DNA of 23,674 nt, from assembly GCA_964512075.1 (NCBI GenBank), contig CAZEID010000028.1:1-23674 (forward strand). Direction: 5' to 3'. The position numbers and the translations under genes are program-made. This document shows, one piece after another, positions 8,861-16,134 of the stretch. The notes under the pieces were generated by a model. The model saw nothing but the letters and a program-made list of their open reading frames with translations. It did no database searches and was not told the DNA's origin. Numbering within the stretch: the first letter of the stretch is position 1; each line of letters opens with the position of its first letter. The DNA is from CAZEID01 sp964512075. Its GTDB lineage: Bacteria; Patescibacteriota; WWE3; 9FT-COMBO-53-11.

Positions 8861-9862
8861 TCATCTTATACAGGCCTGATTGCGGACCTGTTCCTCCAAA
8901 GTCCGGGCGTAGCGGACCTGCCCGTCCGAGCAGTGCAGATAATACCAATAAGGAGGATCTTTTTTGTACTGCACGGTCGCCAAAAGCGCAGCCAACCCAG
9001 GATTAGCAATCGGCCCCGGCGGCAGCCCGCGGTGTCGGTAGGTGTTGTAGGGAGAATCAACTCTTAGGTCTGCGGCGGTTAGCTTATCTTTCCACCACTC
9101 CCAGCGACCCTTCTCAGCATTCCATTGGCGCCCGAGGGCATACTGGACAGTTGCGTCCACCTGCAAAAGGCGGGTAGACCATAACGGAGACTTCCATCTC
9201 TTAATAATAATTCCGGCAATCGTTTGCATCTCTTCGGCAGTATCGTTTGAAGTTTCGCGCTCCAGCATCGCTGCGATATTCACAATCTGCGATCGAGAGA
9301 GGCCGCTCCCCTTCTCAAGCGCTTCCACGTCTGCGGCGTACCGCGCCTCAAAATTAGCGTGCAGCCTTCCCACCAGCTCCTTAGCTGTAGTATTGATCGG
9401 AACTGCGTAAGTATCTGGAAACAAATACCCCTCCAAACCCGCGGTCTCTTTTAGGAACTCCGCGGTGAAAGCTTCGTCATCTACCGCCAGTTTGCTTAAG
9501 GCGTATTCCAAGTACTCTTCCCGCCGCCAACCTTCAAGGAAGGTCAGGCGGATGTCAAAAGTTCCGTGTTGGAGAAGTTCCACAATTTGAACCGGAGTAA
9601 GCGTTCGCGGAATTTCATAAATGCCGGCCTGAATCTTCCGGGTGAGATCTTTTAAGAGCACATAAAATACAAAGGTGGTGGAATCAATGAGGTTAGCCTG
9701 GTCTAGCTTTTCACCGATCTGCCGAACCGACTCACCTGGATTAATAGTGATCTCCACTTTTCCCTCCGATCCCACGGGCTGACTAAGCCGATAGACAAAA
9801 AAAGCCCCTCCCCCAACGATAAATAGCCCCAGCCCCAAAAAGGCAAACTTAAACTTGGACAT
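8861..9862 (-). CDS. mltG: endolytic murein transglycosylase MltG
   Basis: A 333-residue YceG/MltG-family enzyme that cuts nascent peptidoglycan strands at the outer face of the membrane and ends glycan elongation. A single N-terminal transmembrane segment (about residues 5-25) is followed by a small LysM-like region (ITINPGESVRQIGEKL) and the YceG domain. The catalytic glutamate is E201 in IAAMLERETSND; the motif QVDATVQYALG and the end VDSPYNTYRHRGLPPGPI are also family hallmarks. I chose the ATG at 9862 (MSKFKFAF), preceded by GAGGAGA, over an in-frame TTG 12 codons upstream. It is the last gene of the ruvX-mgtC-mltG cluster. The spacer behind it holds only a weak CGCGA/TCGCG hairpin. Confidence 0.93.
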   Translation of the reverse strand: MSKFKFAFLGLGLFIVGGGAFFVYRLSQPVGSEGKVEITINPGESVRQIGEKLDQANLIDSTTFVFYVLLKDLTRKIQAGIYEIPRTLTPVQIVELLQHGTFDIRLTFLEGWRREEYLEYALSKLAVDDEAFTAEFLKETAGLEGYLFPDTYAVPINTTAKELVGRLHANFEARYAADVEALEKGSGLSRSQIVNIAAMLERETSNDTAEEMQTIAGIIIKRWKSPLWSTRLLQVDATVQYALGRQWNAEKGRWEWWKDKLTAADLRVDSPYNTYRHRGLPPGPIANPGLAALLATVQYKKDPPYWYYLHCSDGQVRYARTLEEQVRNQACIR

Positions 9863-9912
9863 TCTCCTCAGAATAGGATAATTCCGAAGCTGATGCAAAA
9901 TCGACCAACCCC

Positions 9913-10341
9913 TTACTCTTTAGAGTCAATCACTCTCTCAAAGAGCCGAAAAACCAGCAGATTAACCATCGTCAAAAGTAAGGCGGCACCCGCTAAAACA
10001 TACTCCCCCAAACCGACCGCCATTCCCATCGCCGCGGTAATCCACAGAGAGGCCGCGGTGGTTACTCCCCGAACTTGGCCTCCGGAAGAAATGATTACCC
10101 CCGCTCCCACGAAACCCATTCCGGTCAGAATCTGGGAAGCCACCCGAGTCGGATCAGCTGCCCCACCCCCAAAACTTGGACTTACCGAGAGCATTGTGAA
10201 AATAGCCGAAGCCAAAGAGATCAAAACATGCGTTCGCAAACCGGCGGGGCGGCGATTGATTTCCCGCTCTAAACCCACTAAAAATCCTGGAACGACCGCC
10301 AGCAGAAGCCGAATCAAACTTTCAGTCGGAAGAAGTTCCAT
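9913..10341 (-). CDS. MgtC/SapB family membrane protein
   Basis: A 142-residue inner membrane protein matching the conserved membrane domain of MgtC/SapB/YhiD proteins, whose roles include magnesium homeostasis and modulation of ATP synthase in some bacteria. Signatures are VGLEREINRRPAGLRTHVL and the block TGMGFVGAGVIISSGGQVRG followed by TTAASLWITAAMGMAVG. Four hydrophobic segments lie near residues 9-24, 38-56, 76-92 and 98-130. The C-terminal ACT-like domain of full-length MgtC is absent, as in the short SapB-like forms. The start at 10341 (MELLPTES) is preferred over an upstream in-frame TTG. It lies 27 nt after ruvX and 50 nt before mltG. The substrate cannot be read from the sequence. 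Confidence 0.85.
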   Translation of the reverse strand: MELLPTESLIRLLLAVVPGFLVGLEREINRRPAGLRTHVLISLASAIFTMLSVSPSFGGGAADPTRVASQILTGMGFVGAGVIISSGGQVRGVTTAASLWITAAMGMAVGLGEYVLAGAALLLTMVNLLVFRLFERVIDSKE

Positions 10342-10368
10342 CTTCAAGGTACAGCGTAGCAAAAAACG

Positions 10369-10737
10369 TTAGTCCGGTTGAATATCAAGATACTCCTGTA
10401 AGAGTAGGGCCGCTGCCCGCGCGTCCAAGCTTCGCCTGGAGTGGAGGGATCTTCCGGCCTCAATTAATTTCTGCAAAGCCTGCCGACTGGTTAAGACTTC
10501 AGAACGAAATACCACCGGTATTCCAATTTCATTTTCGATGCGGTAACCGAATTCTCGCACTTCTTTCTCAAGCTTTCCTTCCGGCAACCCCAAAACTGCT
10601 TGGCTAATCCCCTCTTGCCGGACGACTTCTTTCAACTCCTCAAACGAGGAAACCGTCCCAAAAGGCTCGGCAAAACTACCCTCGGATACCGCTAAGCCAA
10701 TCCTCTTTTTTCCCCAATCAATTCCTAAAATCTTCAT
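10369..10737 (-). CDS. ruvX: RuvX/YqgF Holliday-junction-resolvase-like nuclease
   Basis: A 122-residue RNase H-fold protein of the YqgF/RuvX family, tied to 16S rRNA 5'-end processing or Holliday junction resolution. The acidic first strand is visible as MKILGIDWGKKRIGLAVS (D7), the central strand as AVLGLPEGKLEKE, and the C-terminal helix as LDARAAALLLQEYL, which carries the last conserved aspartate. The usual DERLTT motif is replaced by RSEVLTSRQA, keeping the glutamate. The length is near the family norm (about 130-140). AAAGGAG sits directly against the ATG with no spacer. A TTGACA at 10769-10774 upstream may be a -35 box, but the matching -10 is poor. Confidence 0.9.
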   Translation of the reverse strand: MKILGIDWGKKRIGLAVSEGSFAEPFGTVSSFEELKEVVRQEGISQAVLGLPEGKLEKEVREFGYRIENEIGIPVVFRSEVLTSRQALQKLIEAGRSLHSRRSLDARAAALLLQEYLDIQPD

Positions 10738-10779
10738 CTCCTTTAACTTTGAACTCCTCGTCGTTAACTGTCAACTCCC

Positions 10780-10816
10780 CATAAAAGAAAACCTCCGATC
10801 GTTAGAACGGAGGTTT
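10780..10816 (-). terminator. intrinsic terminator overlapping a stop codon
   Basis: Minus strand AAACCTCCG (10808-10816), 10-nt loop, CGGAGGTTT (10789-10797), then TCTTTTAT. A 9-bp stem followed by a T-rich run. The loop contains the TAA of the upstream gene, so the stem's 5' arm encodes that protein's last residues (KPPF). Confidence 0.85.
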
Positions 10817-11344
10817 GAGAACTTCCATGGCGAACTCGGCCGCTTGCGACGGACGACCATCTTTGCGACGAGAGGAGGCCAAAGTTCGGTTTAGTTTAGA
10901 GCCAAACTCGAACAATATGCGGGCGAACTCGCAATCATTGCCGTGAATCGGGCAGGCCTCAGCAAACGCTAGCGACTTCCCGTCTTGGATGCGGCGAGCG
11001 GAGGCTTCAAAACACTTTTCGCGGTTCGTTCCAGTTCCGGCCACGTCAAAAGCAACCGTATCCCAATCGCCCCTCAAAATGTAGACCCAAGGACGCTTCT
11101 TCACTTTAGCGAACCTTACGGTCCGGGCAATCTTCTGGCCCTTAAACATTGAACTGGACGTCGCGTCCACCCGAAGGAAGCGCTGGTTTCGGCGCAGAAA
11201 AAAATCAAATCCGCGAAAACGATCACTCTCCCACGTAGCCGGCTCGACCGCAAAGGAGTCGCCCTCGCGGCTGGCCAATCCTGCCCGGAAGGCCAACGCG
11301 AGGATGATGGCCTTCTCGGTAAGATTTCTCTCATGAGTAGGCAC
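10802..11344 (-). CDS. unrecognised 180-residue protein
   Basis: Starts at GTG (11344), supported by a strong AAAGGAGG six nt upstream and by a promoter at 11409-11437; it ends within its own intrinsic terminator, so it is a well-formed single-gene unit. The protein is soluble and basic. Residues 40-80 carry FRGFDFFLRRNQRFLRVDAT followed by FKGQKIARTVRFAKVK, loosely reminiscent of a nuclease-like beta-hairpin with acidic residues on adjacent strands. A C-terminal part holds three cysteines (CFEAS, CPIHGNDCEF), with CPIHGNDC a possible metal site. I do not recognise the family and assign no function. A divergent gene starts 118 nt away on the other strand. Confidence 0.8.
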   Translation of the reverse strand: MPTHERNLTEKAIILALAFRAGLASREGDSFAVEPATWESDRFRGFDFFLRRNQRFLRVDATSSSMFKGQKIARTVRFAKVKKRPWVYILRGDWDTVAFDVAGTGTNREKCFEASARRIQDGKSLAFAEACPIHGNDCEFARILFEFGSKLNRTLASSRRKDGRPSQAAEFAMEVLKPPF

Positions 11345-11408
11345 CTTCTCCCTCCTTTCCGATGGATGATTATTTATTCTAACCGCCGGTGCAAACTTCC
11401 TGCTTAAT

Positions 11409-11437
11409 ATCTTACCATTTCACCCGCTATAGGTCAA
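11409..11437 (-). promoter_or_regulatory. promoter of the unrecognised minus-strand gene
   Basis: Minus strand TTGACC (11432-11437), 17-nt spacer, TAAGAT (11409-11414). It lies about 65 nt upstream of the GTG start and reads away from the divergent DHH gene. Confidence 0.7.
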
Positions 11438-11462
11438 GGGGAAGTATGTTACGATAGACGCA

Positions 11463-12446
11463 ATGGATTCCCCGAAAACAATCCTTCGAACGATTAAAGC
11501 GGCTAAGAGAATCTTAGTCCCACTGCACATTCGACCAGACGGAGATATGATTGGTTCGGCCCTAGCAATTTACCATCTCTTGAAAGGGCTTGGGAAGGAG
11601 GCTACCCTTGCGAGCGCCGATCCCATCCCCGAAATTTACTTCTTTCTTCCGGCCGTTAAAAAAATCAAAATTGGTGACCCCCAGAAGCTCCCACTGGAAA
11701 AGTTTGACTTAATCTTCCTTGCCGACACCCCTTCCCTCACCCGCTTCTCCCGGGAGGGAAAAGTTGCAATCCCCCCAAAAACAATTGTGATTAACGTTGA
11801 CCACCATGGAAGTAACCACAAATTTGGTCAATTGAATTATCTTGCCCCCCAAGCCGCTGCCACCACTGAGGTACTTTACGACCTCCTCCGAATGTGGAAA
11901 TTACCAATCAGCCCGGAGATCGCGACCTGCCTTCTGACGGGAATCTACACTGATACCGGGGGTTTCATTTATCCCTCCGCTACCGCAAATTCGCTGAGCA
12001 AAGCGGCAGATCTTATTCGTCGCGGTGCCGATCGAGACGCCGTGGCGGAAAATTCCTTCCGGTCTTGGTCCCCCAAAGCTCTCCCAATCTGGTCCCAAAT
12101 CCTGGCCAACACCAAAATCAAGGGGACCATCGCCTACTCCCAAATGGATTACGCCGGAGTGCGGAAAATTGACCCTCTCCAAAACGAACTCGCCGAAGTC
12201 CGCGCCTTCGCCGTGAGCAATCTAGTTCTTTCAATCCGAGGAGTCCGAGCCGCGGCCCTATTCACTGAAGAAAAACCCCGCGAAATCCGGGTAAACCTCC
12301 GATCTACTGGGAGTGTGGACGTAGATAAGATTGCCGCAAAATTTGACGGGGGCGGCCACCGCAACTCCGCCGCCTTCGATTACCACGGTCACCTTAAAGA
12401 GGCCGTTGCCAAAACCGTCCGGCTACTTCAGGGTGCAGTAGACTAA
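11463..12446 (+). CDS. nrnA: DHH/DHHA1 phosphoesterase (NrnA-like oligoribonuclease/pAp phosphatase)
   Basis: A 327-residue DHH-family phosphoesterase. NrnA-type enzymes degrade very short RNAs and dephosphorylate pAp; related members hydrolyse cyclic dinucleotide products. Metal-binding motifs are complete: HIRPDGD (H22, D26, D28), FLADTPS, the DHH triad D113-H114-H115 in NVDHHGSN, and TGIYTDTGGF. The C-terminal DHHA1 domain ends with KFDGGGHRNSAAF, the substrate-binding glycine/histidine motif. Length fits the soluble NrnA group, not membrane GdpP. The ATG has no Shine-Dalgarno; TACGAT at 11450-11455 could be a -10 box that would place the transcript start at or next to the ATG. The nuclease gene follows 28 nt later. 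Exact substrate is uncertain. Confidence 0.88.
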   Translation: MDSPKTILRTIKAAKRILVPLHIRPDGDMIGSALAIYHLLKGLGKEATLASADPIPEIYFFLPAVKKIKIGDPQKLPLEKFDLIFLADTPSLTRFSREGKVAIPPKTIVINVDHHGSNHKFGQLNYLAPQAAATTEVLYDLLRMWKLPISPEIATCLLTGIYTDTGGFIYPSATANSLSKAADLIRRGADRDAVAENSFRSWSPKALPIWSQILANTKIKGTIAYSQMDYAGVRKIDPLQNELAEVRAFAVSNLVLSIRGVRAAALFTEEKPREIRVNLRSTGSVDVDKIAAKFDGGGHRNSAAFDYHGHLKEAVAKTVRLLQGAVD

Positions 12447-12474
12447 CCTAACAGGGAATAATTAAGTAAAAGAA

Positions 12475-13347
12475 ATGAAAACTCCCGAAAAATTCTCGCC
12501 CCACTCTCTCCACCTCTACGATGCAGAATGCGCCAAGCAGTATTACTTCGAGTACCTGGATACTTACACTAGCGACTTCCGCAACAAGCCCCAGCTGAAA
12601 CAAATCCTAATAGAAGACGGACGGAGCAAGGACCTCATCTTTGGCGACGTGGTCCATCGAACACTGAACGATTTTTTCCACCTCCCTCCCTCGGAGAGGT
12701 CGGAAGAAGCCCTAATCAGCATTCTTGAGAGGACCTGGGCCGGACCCCGCGGGAAGAAGGGAGGGTTTCCCGAGATTGAGGATGAACGACACCACTACCA
12801 GCGAGCTCGGGAGCTGCTCCGACGGTTTGTCCAAGAACAAAATCTTCGTCCGGAAATTGCTTACCTTCCTCAAACCGAGGAAGAGGGAAAATTTGTTAAG
12901 GAAAATCTGCTCTCCTTCTCACTGGAGCCCGGAATCATTCTGCAAGGCAAAATTGATCGGATTGACCGCGAAGCCGAAGGATATCATCTGATCGATTACA
13001 AAACCAGTCGCAGCGAAGAGCACGATCACTTTCAACTATTCGCCTACGCCATCCTCGCTCGCCAAGCGCTGGGAAAACCCATTGCCAAGGCGAGCTACCT
13101 CTACCTCGAAAGCGGAAACTTCAAATCGTATCCGGTCGACCCCAAAGCTGAGGAAGAAATCGGCCGGCAAATCCTAGAAATAGCCATCCGTATCAAGACC
13201 GACGAAAAGTTCGAAACCCGGCCCGGAAAACGCTGTTATTGGTGTCCCTATTTGGAGTTCTGCCCGGCCAAAGACCAAGCCAACGAATACGTCGCCGAAC
13301 TTCGCCAAAAGAAGGGCGAGATCGAGACCACCGACTTACCGTTCTAA
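12475..13347 (+). CDS. PD-(D/E)XK nuclease with four-cysteine (Fe-S type) cluster
   Basis: A 290-residue protein of the RecB/AddB/Cas4-like PD-(D/E)XK superfamily. The active site is intact: GKIDRID (D161), LIDYKTS (D174, K176) and the downstream QLFAYA helix that forms motif QxxxY-like. One cysteine near the N-terminus (C19 in YDAECAKQYYF) and three near the C-terminus (C254, C257, C263 in CYWCPYLEFC) match the split arrangement that holds a 4Fe-4S cluster in AddB-, Dna2- and Cas4-type nucleases. There is no helicase domain and no CRISPR array or cas gene here, so a stand-alone single-strand exonuclease in repair is likely. The start lacks a strong ribosome binding site. Confidence 0.88.
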   Translation: MKTPEKFSPHSLHLYDAECAKQYYFEYLDTYTSDFRNKPQLKQILIEDGRSKDLIFGDVVHRTLNDFFHLPPSERSEEALISILERTWAGPRGKKGGFPEIEDERHHYQRARELLRRFVQEQNLRPEIAYLPQTEEEGKFVKENLLSFSLEPGIILQGKIDRIDREAEGYHLIDYKTSRSEEHDHFQLFAYAILARQALGKPIAKASYLYLESGNFKSYPVDPKAEEEIGRQILEIAIRIKTDEKFETRPGKRCYWCPYLEFCPAKDQANEYVAELRQKKGEIETTDLPF

Positions 13348-13477
13348 AAAATCGGAGTACAGATATCGAATATCAGAAAAAATTCAAAGTTTCAAAACGG
13401 GAGATTCAAAAAGTTTTGCGTTTAGGATTTAGGATTTCGAATTTGCTATCTTTGAACAGAAGGGAGGTGAAGAATAC
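13348..13477. other. AT-rich spacer
   Basis: A 130-nt spacer much richer in A and T than its surroundings, with short near-repeats (ATATCGAATATCAG; TTCAAAGTTTCAAAA; TTTAGGATTTAGGATTTCG). It ends in AGGGAGGTGA (13461-13470), the ribosome binding site for the next gene. No hairpin terminator or RNA gene seen. Confidence 0.5.
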
Positions 13478-13726
13478 TTGGAAGAAAAAATTGGCGTAGT
13501 CACACACTATTTTGGCCACATCCCCGCCGGTATCGTTAAGCTCACCGGCGAGCTTAAAAAGGGGGCGAAGGTCCATTTCAAAGGGGCCACCACCGATTTC
13601 ACCCAAACCGCCGAATCTATTCAGATTGACCATAAAGACATCACCGTCGCCAAGAAGGGAGACGAAATTGGGATTCAGGTGGAGCAGAAGGTTCGGGAGG
13701 GAGACGAGGTTTTTCTGGTCACCTAA
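13478..13726 (+). CDS. stand-alone EF-Tu domain-2-like protein
   Basis: An 82-residue protein equivalent to a single translation-factor beta-barrel (EF-Tu domain 2 type): GVVTHYFGHIPAGIVKLTG, then LKKGAKVHFKG, SIQIDHKDITVAKKGDEIG and VREGDEVFLV. It has no GTPase motifs and is complete, not a remnant, because a near-perfect Shine-Dalgarno AGGGAGGTGA precedes a TTG start at 13478 and the stop follows the last strand. The mention of ATTDF and IDHK resembles barrel proteins annotated as elongation-factor-like in Patescibacteria and archaea; this is from memory and not checked. Function unknown; it may bind RNA, a tRNA end or a partner protein. Confidence 0.82.
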   Translation: MEEKIGVVTHYFGHIPAGIVKLTGELKKGAKVHFKGATTDFTQTAESIQIDHKDITVAKKGDEIGIQVEQKVREGDEVFLVT

Positions 13727-13737
13727 CTGGTCAAACC

Positions 13738-15153
13738 CTACCGGCTGGTTTCCTCGGTTACGAGCGTAACCGTAATTCTTTTGGTGCTCCTCGGAACCCG
13801 CTGCAGGCCGCCGGGCAGTTTCGGCCAGAGCTTCAACTCGTAAGCATTCACATCAGCTAAAGAACCTAGGTAAGTCAAAGCCGACTCAGTGTTGCGCCCG
13901 ACCAGGTCGGTCTTAATCTTTTCCTGGTCAATTTCCGGCACCACTTGCGCAGAAATCTTGGCCCGAAAAGTTAATTTAGTCGTCCCCAATTTGGGGTCCA
14001 AGGGCTCGATCCGAGTCTCCCCCGGGAAAAGAGTAAACCCGGAAGGAACTAAAGTCGCCAAAGATTGGGAAACTAAAGACTGAACATCCGAACCCCGGTA
14101 AGTAATCGTGGTCAATCTTACCTTCAAATCAAGGGAAACGTTCTCCGCCTGCTCGCCAACGGAGTGGGAGTAATTCTTCTCAACCACCTCTGTTTTAATT
14201 GCGTCGTCCACCACTACCTCATCTATCCCGCTCTGGCCTTTAATCGTCTCCTTAGCCCGCTCAACCAACTCCTTTTGGAGGTCGGTTAAGAGCTTATCCT
14301 GATCGGCCGCGGCCACCACCGTAACCTGTTGGGAAGAACCACCCGTGAAGTCGGCGGGGTTGTTGCCTTCCATGGCAGTATTGTTACTGCAGCCGCTGGT
14401 TACACTAAAGTGTTTTCCGGAAGTCAGGTTATAGTTGCTCCCAATCCTCTCGGCCGTTACGGAAATGTCTTTGGTCTCAATGGCGCCGATGGTAAAACCG
14501 CTATCGGTAACAAAAACCAGCCCGCTGGAGTCCTCTTTCACTTTAGTCCCTTGAACACAACTGTTCGCGATCGTGCTGTTAAAAGTGATCGTCCCCCGCG
14601 CCTTCTCTCCCACGGTAGCGGTACCAGTAGCCGGGGCTGATTTGGTACCGCTCTCTTCCACTGTCCGCAGAACGCCGGGAACGAGCCCGGCTTCCGCACT
14701 CACACTCGTTACGGCAGTATCGGCTCCCACCGCGATCTCTTTTACCAAAGGAATCGGATTAAGGGTGAGGACTACTTCCGCCTTTGGGAGATAGTAAAGG
14801 GTCCCGTAAGCCACTCCCCCCAGCAGCAGAAACACTCCTAAAACAGCAGAAACGATAACTGCAACCCTCCGCCACTTCCTAATCGAGGCCGGCGACTTTG
14901 CCACCCTAACGGGCCCCCCTTCCGCGACCTCCGACTGGCGCGATTCCCCCTCCTGGAGGAACCCGGTCAAGGCCGCTAACAGGCGCTTCCCGCGCGGACC
15001 GGTAGCCTGGAAATTAATGGATTTGTTCTCGGCTTTGGCCTTCGCCTGCAAAATCCGTAACATCAGAAGATTAAACCGTTCCTCTGGTATCTCGAGGGAC
15101 ACTTCCCCATTTTCCGTCGCCCTGATCTTTTCCAACAGTTCAAAGAGAGACAC
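13738..15153 (-). CDS. membrane-anchored protein with baseplate-J-like region
   Basis: A 471-residue protein: a short helical N-terminal domain (residues 1-70), a linker, one transmembrane segment (about 97-121) and a large extracytoplasmic beta-rich part. The middle (ARGTITFNSTIANSCVQGT, then GLVFVTDSGFTIGA) resembles the Baseplate_J/gp47-like domain found in phage tails and in many Patescibacteria membrane proteins. Two cysteines (in NSCVQ and SGCSNN) could form a disulphide. The GTG start at 15153 overlaps the upstream stop by one base (TAGTG) and has AAGGAGG eight nt upstream inside the previous gene, so the pair is translationally coupled. No other phage gene is nearby. Role unknown; an envelope or pilus-like machine is a guess. 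Confidence 0.72.
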   Translation of the reverse strand: MSLFELLEKIRATENGEVSLEIPEERFNLLMLRILQAKAKAENKSINFQATGPRGKRLLAALTGFLQEGESRQSEVAEGGPVRVAKSPASIRKWRRVAVIVSAVLGVFLLLGGVAYGTLYYLPKAEVVLTLNPIPLVKEIAVGADTAVTSVSAEAGLVPGVLRTVEESGTKSAPATGTATVGEKARGTITFNSTIANSCVQGTKVKEDSSGLVFVTDSGFTIGAIETKDISVTAERIGSNYNLTSGKHFSVTSGCSNNTAMEGNNPADFTGGSSQQVTVVAAADQDKLLTDLQKELVERAKETIKGQSGIDEVVVDDAIKTEVVEKNYSHSVGEQAENVSLDLKVRLTTITYRGSDVQSLVSQSLATLVPSGFTLFPGETRIEPLDPKLGTTKLTFRAKISAQVVPEIDQEKIKTDLVGRNTESALTYLGSLADVNAYELKLWPKLPGGLQRVPRSTKRITVTLVTEETSR

Positions 15154-16133
15154 TACCCTTCCTCCTTATTCACGCGCAAAGCAACCTGGCCGAGGGAAAG
15201 TGGAAGGCGATCCTCCTCCAATGGGATAACTTCGGGAGCGATCTCGAAGTGGTGATCCCGAGACCAGGGGTAGGAAGCCGCTACCTCCAACAACCCCGGG
15301 AAAGTCGCGGCCCCGCCCGCGAGATAAATCTTAACGGGGAACGCCTCCACCTCAAACGCCGAAAGCGTGGCAGAAACGGCCTCCAACCATAGATCAAGAA
15401 AGGCGGACGGATTCCCGTTTTCTTTGAAATTCCACCAAAAACTCTTAGTGTCCATCAACTGGCCGCCAAAGATTAAACTCACTTCGGTTTTGGTCCCCCC
15501 AATATCAAAAATCAAAGCGTTCAGCTCCTCCCCCTCCCCGCTGGAACTAGATTTTGCCAACTCGCTCGCGAGGTTAAAAGGAAGAGAGCTAAATCCCCAA
15601 AGAGAAAGCCCCGCCGACTTGATTAGTTGGGCCTGTTCAGCCAGGTAAGGCTCCGCGGCAAACGAGGTAAATAAGAAAACCTCCAATTTATCCACTTCCT
15701 TAATCTCTAGGATCTCCGCCTCCATTTCCGAAACCTGAAGTTTCGGTTCCCCCAGACCTTGCCGCAACTCCTCTTCTGCGGAAAGCCGGGCAACTTTCCG
15801 AGCGTGGGAAACCAACTCTGCCACGTCCTTACTCATACTGCTACGAACCGCGGTCGTGAAAGCCAAAGAGTACGGCCCCGAGATCCCCACCACCACCGAG
15901 GGGGAAGCGTCCGGAAAATCAGTCCGCAACTCAGCCACCGCCTGTTTGAGATTAACCCGGTCCTCCTCCTCCGATCCCGCCCGAGCGATTCTGCGGGAAC
16001 CTACGGCGTTTACCACCCCGCCGGAAGCGTTGAGCACCAAGATTTTGATAACCTTCCCACCGGGGTCAAGGGCGAAAAATTGGCTCGGAAACTCTTCTTT
16101 TCGGCCAAACGAAGGTAGTTTAAGCTTAAGCAT
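15153..16133 (-). CDS. PilM/FtsA-like actin-fold ATPase
   Basis: A 326-residue protein with the actin/HSP70 ATPase fold of the PilM/FtsA group: phosphate-1 loop FALDPGGKVIKILVL, phosphate-2 loop ALIFDIGGTKTEVSLI and adenosine motif IYLAGGAATFPGL. PilM recruits type IV pilus inner membrane proteins on the cytoplasmic face; FtsA does the same for the division ring. The next gene encodes a single-pass membrane protein, so it may play the PilN/PilO role. I prefer the ATG at 16133 (MLKLKLPSF), one nt after the alaS stop; an alternative ATG at 16154 overlaps alaS by 20 nt. GGAGGG inside alaS precedes the chosen start by 12 nt. No other pilus genes are in the window. Confidence 0.75.
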   Translation of the reverse strand: MLKLKLPSFGRKEEFPSQFFALDPGGKVIKILVLNASGGVVNAVGSRRIARAGSEEEDRVNLKQAVAELRTDFPDASPSVVVGISGPYSLAFTTAVRSSMSKDVAELVSHARKVARLSAEEELRQGLGEPKLQVSEMEAEILEIKEVDKLEVFLFTSFAAEPYLAEQAQLIKSAGLSLWGFSSLPFNLASELAKSSSSGEGEELNALIFDIGGTKTEVSLIFGGQLMDTKSFWWNFKENGNPSAFLDLWLEAVSATLSAFEVEAFPVKIYLAGGAATFPGLLEVAASYPWSRDHHFEIAPEVIPLEEDRLPLSLGQVALRVNKEEG

Positions 16134-16134
16134 C

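Noticed and set aside
12475..13347. Cas4 of a CRISPR system
   Set aside because: The four-cysteine PD-(D/E)XK layout fits, but no repeats or other cas genes occur in the window.
13738..15153. Prophage baseplate gene
   Set aside because: No other phage genes, and the protein has a transmembrane anchor and a PilM-like partner.
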